From: Caulobacteraceae bacterium
GTDB lineage: Bacteria > Pseudomonadota > Alphaproteobacteria > Caulobacterales > Caulobacteraceae
Direction: 5' to 3'
Length of the DNA stretch: 6,876 bases
Assembly: GCA_013815405.1 (NCBI GenBank)
Contig: JACDGF010000114.1
Coordinates: 1-6,876, forward strand
Below, in pieces: positions 1-6,876 of the stretch. The notes beneath the pieces are model-generated. The model was not told the DNA's origin. It did no database searches and saw nothing but the letters and a program-made list of their open reading frames with translations. The position numbers and the translations under genes are program-made. The first letter of the stretch is position 1. The number at the start of each line of letters is the position of its first letter.

Positions 1-3000
1 AAGCCGTAGGTCCTGACATTGCCCGAGCCGAAGGCGATCGAAGCGGCGGAAATCGTCAGGGCGCCGGCCCCGCAGAGCGGCGCGCCGGCCGACCCGCAGG
101 CGCCGCCGTCGACGCCGCTGGAATTGGCCAGCTCCAGGGCCCCGGCGCCGAGGGTCACCGGGCCGCCGCCCAGATCCGCCAGCCCCGGCGCGTCGAGGAT
201 CACGTCGCCGAAGCGGTAGGCGCCCGATTGGAAGGCGATGGCGTTGGGGGTGAAGATGGTCAGGCTCTTGGTCTGGCCGATCAGGGCCTGGAGCGCCGGG
301 GTGATCACCAGCCCTTGCAGCCCGTCGGCGTCGGCGGCGAAGGTGATGCTGGGGGCGCCCAGCGCCAGGGAGTCGGCCACGAAGCGCACCCCCGGCGAGG
401 CATGGAAATCGCCGCTGGATTCCAGGGTGATCGAGCCGCCCTGGAGGGTGGCCGCGCCCAGGTCGAGCGCGCCCGGCGTGACGGTGGTGTCGGCGTCGCT
501 GCGCAGGACCAGGCGTTCGGGCCCATTGGCCACCCGCAGGAAGGCCCCCTGGGCGCTCTGCACCCGGGTCTGGACACCCTTGGCGTCGGCTGCCAGCCCA
601 TCAATCAGATAGGCGCCCGTGCGCGGGTCGCTCACCGTCCCGCTGGCGACGATCGACGCCCCGTCCTCGATGATCAGGCCGGCGTTCTGGCCGTCGGTCG
701 CCAGGATGATCTCCGGCGCCGCCAGGGTCGCGTCGCCGGCCACCGTGATCGCGTTGGTCGTCACGTCGAGCGAGGTGGTGCCATCGGCGTTGTCCGTCCT
801 GACCCCGCCGATCAGAAGGCTGGCCGCGTTGAGGTTGGAGAGGCTGGCGGCGGTCAGGACGATGCCGCCCGCATCCCCGCCTCCGGCGGCGCCGACGATG
901 TCGAGCGCCGCGCCGCTGATGTCGACCTGGGCGCCGCGCCCGCCGGCGGCCGCCGCAGTCTGGATCGAGGCGTCGAGCGCCAGGCTCTGGCCGGGCTGAA
1001 GGATCAGGCGTCCCGCGTCGATCGGCAGGCGGGGCGCGGTCTGGCCGGCATGGGCGGCGGCGGCCGCGAAGGTGGCGTTGCCATAGGTCAGGGCGATGTT
1101 GGATTCCTTGCGGAAGACATCCTGGGTCTGGACGTCGAACACCCGGGGCGTCGCCTCGCGCGTGCCCGCGCCGGCGTCGCCATAGGTCCCGGCGACGACG
1201 ATCGTGCCGTCCCTGAGCACCGCGCCGCCGGCCGGAGGCGGCATCGCCGCGCCGGTGTCTTCCACCACCCGCAGACCGCCGGGCAGGAGGGCGTATTGGG
1301 CGGGCAGCAGGGTGTACCAGCCCGCCGCCAGGCCGGGCGCGGCGCTGAGATACACCCGCTTGCCGGCGTCGGAAGCGCCGTAGAGGCCGGCGTAGTCGGC
1401 CGAATAGATCGGGTCGAACGGCGCCGCCGCGGCATCGGAGAGGCCCGGCACGATGGCGTAGACCTGCCGGTGGTCGGGATACTGGAATCCGTTGTTTCCG
1501 CTGAAGACATCGGGATTGAAGCGGCTCAGCACGTCGCGCGATCCGCCGGTGCCCGAGACGAACTCATAGGCGTAGACATCGCCGCCGCCCGTGAGGTCCA
1601 CCGTCGCGCCGCCCTGGACGGCGATATCGTCGCCGGCGAGGCGCAGCACCGCGGCCGGCGGGGCGGTGAGTTTTTCGGATTGGGTGGGGTTGAAGAACCA
1701 TTCGATCTGGTCGGTGGTGGTCCCGTAGGGGATGACCAGCCCGTCGGCGGAGACCGAGGTGACGCTGCCGGGCGTCAGGGTCAGGGACTGAGTGGCCGGG
1801 GCGAACACACTGGTCGTGTCGCCGTCGGTCAGTTGGAGCGGGGCGTCGCCGCCGAGGGTCAGGCTGCCCAGCGGCACGCGGATCACGCCGTCCTGGAGGA
1901 TGTGGGCCGCCTGGACAGTGAGGCCGCCGCCGGCGGAATAGGGGGTGGCGGGATTAGCCCGGGCGCTGGACGCGAAACTGATCAGGCCGTCTTCCGCCGC
2001 CGAGGTGATGGTGAAGCTCGAGCCGGTCGTCGGATAGACCCGGGCGGCGCGGATGGTCAGGTTCCCGTTCACCGCCAGCTGGCCCGCCAGGGAACTGGGC
2101 ACGGGCGTGGCGCTGTTGAAGACCAGCTGCCAGGGCTCCACGCCGATCAGGCGCACGTCCCCCGTCGCCGACAGGGTGGCCTCGCCCACCGACTGGTCGA
2201 ACCGCACCGCGCCGGTGACGTCGATGGTGTCGGCGTTGAAGGTGACGGAATTGTCGCCCGCGATGCCTCCCAGCGGGGTGGAGAGCGCCTGGAACGCGCC
2301 TTCCAGGCCGATATAGGCGGCGTCGATCTCGAGTGCGCCGCCCGAACGGATGACCGGGGAGTGGCTGTCGCGATAGGCGGGAAGGGACACGGCGCCACCG
2401 TCGCTGTTCGGGCGCGCGGTGACGAAGACGCCGCGGCGGACGGCGAACTTCACGTCGCCGATCGAGGAGAGGCTGCCCTGGGCGACGAAGGTGTCGAAGC
2501 CCGCGCGGGCCACGGCGTCGGCCGAAATCGCGTCGAAGGTCGGCGTGTCGGGGTCCGACTGATAGAGGACCGGGTCCAGGACGGTGAGCATGCCGCCGAG
2601 CGCCGCGGGCGTCCCGCCGGCGGCCCTGATGTCGGCGCCGGCGATCGTCCCGCCCGAGCCCAGGGTGAGCGCGCCGCCGTTGCTCCAGACCAGGGTGGGG
2701 GCGTAGCCTGGCGCCGCCCCCTGGCCCGAGATGAAGTCCGACACCGCCGGCCGGTCGAAGGTCGCGGTCGCGCCGGAGAGGTCGATCAGCGAGCCCGGGT
2801 CCGCGTTCAGGACGTCCGTCGCTCCCGAGCCGATCACCGGATAGGCGGCGTAGACCGACTGGCCGAGGGGCGCGTGGAACAGGTTGGGGCCATTCACGAA
2901 CGCGCCGGCCGTGGCGAGGGCGCCGCCGGCCACCACGACCCCATCGACGAAGCCGGCGATCGGGGCGCCGCCCCTGGGCGCCGCGCGGGGGTTGACGATC

Positions 3001-6000
3001 GCGGCGCCGGACAGGTCGGTGACGCTCCCGGAGGCGAGGCGCACGCCCTCGCCGGCATCGAGGTCGCCGAGCAGATAGATGTAGTCATTGCCGGCCACCT
3101 GGCCGTTGGTCAGCACAGTCCCGCCCAAGTCTTTGAGGCCGAGGGCGTTGGGGTCGGTCTCGGCGATCGTTCCGTCGGCTCTCGTGGTGAAGACGTCCGA
3201 GAGGCTGTGCACGGCCACGACCTTGTTACTCCCGACGTACAGCGACGGCAGAATCTCGGATTGGGTAAGGGCGCCGCCGGGGATGCGGATCGCCCCCTCG
3301 TTCCAAAGTTCGCCCACGGTCAGGGCGCCGCCGGCCTCGCCGACGACCGAACCGCCCCCGGCGACGTGCAGCTCCATCAACCCGCCCAGGGTCAGGTTCA
3401 CCGCCCGGCGATCCCACGCCTCGGTAGGAATGACGGGCGTCAGGATGGAATTGAGATCGCCGCCGGTGGCGAAGCCGCGCAGGGTCGCGATATGGGCCGC
3501 GTCCAGCAGGGGCGAGAAGACCGACTGGGTGAGCGAGAGGGTCTGGCCGGCGCCCACGGCGACGACCTGGGTCGCCAGGACGGCGTTGAAGCCGCCCAGG
3601 CCGTTGTCGAAGGCGTTGGGGATGAGGTCGGTCTTGTAGGACTTGATGTCATAGGCGGCGAAGCCGGTCTTGGAGAAGAAATCGAGTGGCAGTTCGGCGC
3701 CCGTCGCGGGGCTGCCGTCACCGAATTGGAATTGTGGCGTGGTCAGGGAAAAGGTCCCGCCGCCGGCGAAGCCGTGGGCCAGGATCGACCCCTCGGCGAT
3801 GACCACCCGCGCGTTGACCGCCGATGGATTGACCGCGACCACATTGCTCGATCCCTGCGGCCCGGGGATGGTGGTGACCCGGAACCCCGACAGGCCGCCC
3901 GGGAACCTCTGGCCCCCGTCGTCGGCCAGCTGGAAGTAGGTGGTCTCGTCGAACAGGCTCAGGTTTCCGCCCTTGGCCGAAAGGTTGAACCCGCCATCCG
4001 GACGGACATAGCCGCCCCCCGACAGGTTGAGCGTCGCCCCGTCGTTGATCAGCAGGCTGCCGCTGATGTCGAGGCTCTCGGTGGGCGCGTCGGGATCGGT
4101 CACCAGGACCGTGGTGTCCAGGGGCGCGACCCTGGGGGCCGCCATGAGGGTGATCTCGCCGCCGTTGAGATAGGCCGATCCCACGATCGACTCGGCGGAC
4201 GCGTTGAAGTCGTTGGCCCAACTGCCGGCCACGTTCAGCTGGCCGTTGATCACGATGTCGTAGGAGCCTGGCCCCTCCGGCTCGGGGACCGTCACCGAGC
4301 CGGCGGCGAAATGCGCGGTGGCCAGGTCGATCGAGCCGCCCGGGGTCACGATCCGCCCGTCGATGGTGAGGGTCCGCCCGGAGAGCGCCTCGAAAGCCCC
4401 GCCCGGCGCCAGATCGACCTCGGCGCCGGCCGTGACGTCGATCTTGCCACTGGTCTGGACCGTCAGCTGGCTCAGGCCCATGGCCGACAGGGCGCCGGCG
4501 TCCAGGGAGATCACGCTGAGACGCTCGATGGGCAGGACCGAGCCGGGGGGCCGGGTGGGAACGATCAATGTGCCGTCGGCGGCGAAGCTGATCTCCTGGC
4601 CATAGGCGAAATCGGACCCGACCGGCCGGTAGTCTTCCGACCCGACGATGGCGATGTCCCCGCCGCCGGTGGGTTGGCTGTTAAAATCGATCCCGAGCGC
4701 CTGGACGTTCAGATAGCCGCCGGCCGGAAGCTGGGACGGCGCGGCCTGGAGGCGCCGCACATCGCCGTAGACAGTGCCGGCGCCCGTGCCGGCCTGGGCA
4801 TCCAGGGTCTGTTTGGGGCCGGCGAAGGCGTCGGCGAACACCCGGCCGTCCAGCGCGGCGACCGACGCCTTGATGGTGAGCGACCCGGCGTCGCGCCCTT
4901 CGCTGTACTCGCCCACGGCGTGGGCGCCCGAGAGCAGGGGGTCGACATAGGTCCGGGTGATTCCCCAGCGCGGCTGCACGCTGGTGAAGCCGTTGTAGAC
5001 CGCCACATAGGTGTCGTTGGGGTTGGCGTAGGCGATGTCGATCACCTGCCCATTGGCGTTGACCAGCCGGGAGGTCTGCACCACCCCCGCCTGGAAGGTC
5101 CGCCAGCCGCCGGAGATATCGATCGATGCGCCGGCCTTGACGATCACATCGGCCGCCTGACTCACGTCGCCGCCGGCGGCGTGACTGGCCGCGCCCAGGG
5201 TGACATTGCCGCCGGTGGTCATCAGCTCGGAGGCGGTGACGCCCACCTGCTGGTAGTAGCTGGCGGCCTCGATCAGGGGCGATCCGACCCAGGCCACGCC
5301 GTCGGCCCGAACGCCCGAGAGCCGGGGATCGACCAGCACCGTGGCGCCGTTGAGGAAGCTCAAGCGATAGTCGGGCGTATCGCGCAGCTCGTTCTGCTTG
5401 ACCGGGCGGATCTGGATGAGGTTGCGCGAGGCGGGGATGAAGACGTCCTTGAGGCCCGAGGCGTCGATGATCGCGCCGCTGTCGATGAACACCCGCGACG
5501 CCTGGAGCGCCCCGGCGTCCGTGGTGGTCTCCTGACCGGGATCCGCGCCGATCGAGATGTCGGCGCTGGGGGCGTAGATCAGGCTGTTGGCCCCGATGTC
5601 GATCCGCGCGCCGGTGTCGCCGATCCGGATCCGGGAGGTCTTGAAGGCACCCAGCGAGGTGGGATCCTGGGGGATGGTGGCCGGGCCCTCGTCCGGGGTG
5701 ATGGCGATCACCGCGCCTGGGGCCAGTTCTATGTCGCCGCCGTAGAGGTTGACGTAGCCGTTGCGCGACACGCTGGTGGTCGAGCTGAGCACGCCGGCAT
5801 CCAGAACCGCGCCGCCCGGCGTCGTGCCGGAAGTCAGCGTCGCGCCCAGGGACACATAGCCGCCGGGCGCCTCGATGATCCCATTCGCTAGGTTGTTCAC
5901 ATAGTCGCCAGCGGGCTTGAGCGACGTTCCCTTCAAAGCCAGGCCCCGAAGGTCGGGATCGACGCTATTGACGTCCCCCTGCGAGCGGGTAAGGACGACG

Positions 6001-6876
6001 TCTCGCCCCGACTGAAGGCTGACTTGGCCGTCCGGCGACGTCAGCCGCCCGCCGTTCACCACCCGCGGCGCGATGAACAGAAGGAAGCCGCCGTCGGCGC
6101 TGTTGATCGCCGCCCCCTCGCTGACCTCGACCGTTCCCTCCAGAAGGGGGTCGTAGACGAAGTTAGCGATCTCCTGGGCCGAAAAGGTGGCCTTGTTCGG
6201 CGTATCCGGCGCTTGGTCGACGTAGCCCAGCAGGCCGAGATTCAAGAACTCCGTATTCCGCTGCTGGAGCGTGATCGGGCCGCTGGCCTCCAGGGCGTGG
6301 CCGACCTCCAGGCTGGTCGCGATCAGCGAGTGGACGTTGACCTGGGCGGTGGGCCCGAAGATCACCCCGTTCTGGTTGATCACCAGGACCGTCCCGTCGG
6401 CCTTGATCGCCCCCAGGATCTGGCTGGGCGCCGGCGCCGAGTTCGGGTCGCGCAGGCCGGTCAGGGGGTTGATCTGGCCGACCACCCGGTTGAGCGCCAC
6501 CCAGCTGGGCTGAGCCACGCCGTTGGACGTCTGCTGGAAGGTGAGGGTCGTCTCGCGCCCGACGTTGAAGGTCTCCCAGGAGAGGATCGCGCGGGCGTCG
6601 GTCTGAACCACCTTGACCTGGTTCGGGTCCCCGGCGTCGGCGGTGGGCAGCTGCGCCCCCTGCCAGGTGCGTATGCCCGTGGGATCGTCGGCCGCCGAGG
6701 TGATCTGGGTCACCGCCGGCGCGAGCCCGCCGATGGTCAGGCCGTTGGGGACCTGGGAGGCCATCGCCGCCGCCGCGGCGCGGGCCGCGGCCTGGAGCAC
6801 CGGCAGGGCCATGACCTCATCCGTGCTCATGACGAAGCCGAAGGCGGTACGGATGCACAGCAGCCCGGCCTCGTGC
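1..6876 (-). CDS. Filamentous haemagglutinin-family TpsA protein, partial at both ends
   Basis: This is a large two-partner-secretion exoprotein. By family knowledge such proteins are exported by Sec and then through a TpsB outer-membrane pore, and serve as surface or released adhesins. The frame has 2291 codons without a stop and runs off both edges. Counting from the first ATG (6828-6830), residues 12-25 are Ala-rich, the TPS domain covers about 40-173 with WETFNVG at 85-91 and VINQNGVIFG at 150-159, and the rest is Gly/Ala/Asp/Thr-rich beta-helix-like sequence with recurring IDxSG motifs. Family blocks lie near residues 565-650 and 1640-1855. The ATG has no Shine-Dalgarno sequence at normal spacing, no clear signal peptide follows it, and the frame stays open upstream, so the real start is probably outside the window. 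Family members commonly exceed 3000 residues, so much of the C-terminus may be missing. I see no frameshift. Family assignment is firm. The ligand and biological role cannot be read from the sequence. Confidence 0.95.
1260..1920 (-). other. Conserved family block II (QDGVIR / YTLLPA module)
   Basis: About 220 residues (roughly 1638-1857 from the first ATG) hold the most recognisable non-TPS motifs. In order they are ILQDGVIRVPLGSL (1860-1901), LTPGSVTSVSADGLVIPYG (1724-1781), IEWFFNP, VDLTGGGDVYAYEF (1560-1601) followed by GTGGSRD, then VYAIVPGL, and YTLLPAQYALLPGG (1275-1316) followed by LRVVE. I know this order from long filamentous haemagglutinin outer-membrane proteins of the Burkholderia/Bordetella and related type, where it lies in the C-terminal half. 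This suggests the gene still has several hundred codons beyond position 1. The unusual aromatic content breaks the helix repeat pattern and may mark a distinct folded module. Confidence 0.55.
4870..5180 (-). other. Conserved family block I (ISGGW/QTS module)
   Basis: About 100 residues (roughly 551-654 from the first ATG) form a block that I recognise as recurring in very large haemagglutinin-family proteins of proteobacteria. It contains IDISGGW, FQAGVVQTS, an NGQVIDIAYANP stretch, an aromatic-rich stretch with RWGITRTYVDP, and EYSEGRDAGSL (4878-4910) leading into LTIKASVAALDG. Its Tyr and Trp content is higher than in the surrounding helix sequence, so it may be a loop or extra-helical element on the shaft. 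The function of this block is not known to me. Recognition is from memory and was not searched. Confidence 0.45.
6310..6710 (-). other. TPS secretion / haemagglutination-activity domain of the large CDS
   Basis: This segment encodes about 134 residues matching the conserved N-terminal domain of TpsA proteins, which the POTRA domains of the TpsB transporter recognise and which caps and nucleates the beta-helix. Visible landmarks in order are a polar lead-in ending in VKVVQTDARAILSW, the WETFNVG motif (6558-6578), ALNRVVGQINPLTG, GAIKADGTVLVINQNGVIFG and then AQVNVHSLIATSLE. The classical NPNG motif of FhaB appears here as NQNG (6366-6377), a variant I recall as common in large alpha- and betaproteobacterial members. 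The domain follows an Ala-rich stretch and the phrase VPNGLTIGGL, an arrangement also usual for this subgroup. The boundaries are approximate. Confidence 0.9.

Larger units (their letters stand above)
1..6120 (-). repeat. Degenerate beta-helix-type repeat shaft of the CDS
   Basis: The sequence after the TPS domain is a long run of short, diverged protein repeats rather than exact DNA repeats. It is rich in Gly, Ala, Asp, Thr, Ser and Val, with alternating hydrophobic positions. The clearest recurring unit is a hydrophobic residue-Asp-x-Ser/Thr-Gly motif, seen as IDASG (5454-5468), IDISG (5109-5123), LDISG (4059-4073), TDLSG (3006-3020), IDLSG (2772-2786), IDVTG (2211-2225), VDLTG (1587-1601) and VDISG (912-926). 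It is often preceded by a Gly-Ala-x or Gly-Ser-x turn and followed by Gly/Ala. This pattern is known in right-handed parallel beta-helices of filamentous haemagglutinins. The helix fold here is inferred from composition and family membership. Confidence 0.6.

Noticed and set aside
19..1510. Short plus- and minus-strand open frames (19-219, 238-612, 305-604, 619-999, 1088-1510)
   Set aside because: All overlap the continuous minus-strand haemagglutinin frame. Their products are Pro/Arg/Ser/Ala-rich low-complexity strings typical of off-frame readings of GC-rich DNA, with no recognisable domain.
2053..5008. Other short frames on both strands (for example 2053-2316, 3088-3639, 3718-4221, 4318-4605, 4709-5008)
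   Set aside because: They are nested in the same intact sense gene in wrong registers, lack domains, and have the same shadow composition.
6271..6513. 80-codon plus-strand frame opposite the TPS domain
   Set aside because: It is antisense to the best-conserved part of the real gene, and its sequence is explained by that gene's codons.
1..6830. RGD integrin-binding motif such as the one in Bordetella FhaB
   Set aside because: I found no RGD in the translated frame. The nearest strings are GRD at about 4890-4898 and RAD at about 3175-3183, and neither supports that role.
1..6876. Tandem DNA repeats, CRISPR array or insertion sequence
   Set aside because: The recurring gcgccgccgg-like strings are Gly/Ala-rich codons of the shaft, not spaced direct repeats. 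I saw no repeat-spacer pattern, transposase or terminal inverted repeats.
6831..6876. Frameshift separating a signal peptide from the body of the protein
   Set aside because: The sense frame stays open to the edge and only 46 bases are visible above the ATG, which is too little to support a frameshift.

Overview
The window lies entirely inside one very large gene read on the minus strand. The minus-strand frame whose codons begin at positions congruent to 2 modulo 3 has no stop from 6875 down to 3. This is 2291 uninterrupted codons, open at both edges. Its translation is recognisable as a TpsA-type secreted protein of the filamentous haemagglutinin family. It has an Ala-rich leader segment, then a two-partner-secretion (TPS) haemagglutination-activity domain, then about 2000 residues of Gly/Ala/Thr/Asp-rich sequence of the kind that folds as a right-handed beta-helix. 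The true start probably lies upstream of position 6876, and the stop lies beyond position 1.

Layout, read in the direction of the gene: 6876-6720 is the N-terminal leader (Ala-rich, then VPNGLTIGGL). About 6710-6310 is the TPS secretion domain. About 6300-5200 is early helix sequence. About 5180-4870 is a first recognisable family block (IDISGGW, GVVQTS, EYSEGRDAGSL). About 4870-1930 is a long degenerate shaft. About 1920-1260 is a densely conserved family block (ILQDGVIRVPLGSL, GSVTSVSADGLVIPYG, GGGDVYAYEF, YTLLPAQYALLPGG). About 1260-1 is further helix sequence containing LLIGGVRT and a lone Cys-x7-Cys pair. I see no intergenic DNA, promoter, terminator, RNA gene, mobile element or CRISPR array.

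The DNA is very G+C rich, with G or C at most third codon positions and almost no TTA, CTA or TCA codons. Together with the protein type this suggests a high-GC proteobacterium. An alphaproteobacterium such as a member of the Caulobacterales is my guess, but the window alone does not prove it. The codon bias also creates a 5.66-kb open frame on the plus strand (228-5891), exactly in register with the sense codons. It is an antisense shadow and should not be annotated.

By family knowledge the protein would cross the inner membrane by Sec and the outer membrane through a TpsB (FhaC/ShlB-like) pore, then act at the cell surface or outside the cell in adhesion, aggregation or biofilm formation. 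No partner gene is in the window. I did not find a previously undescribed system here. The points worth checking are the start site, the Cys pair, the non-repetitive middle insert and the antisense-ORF hazard.
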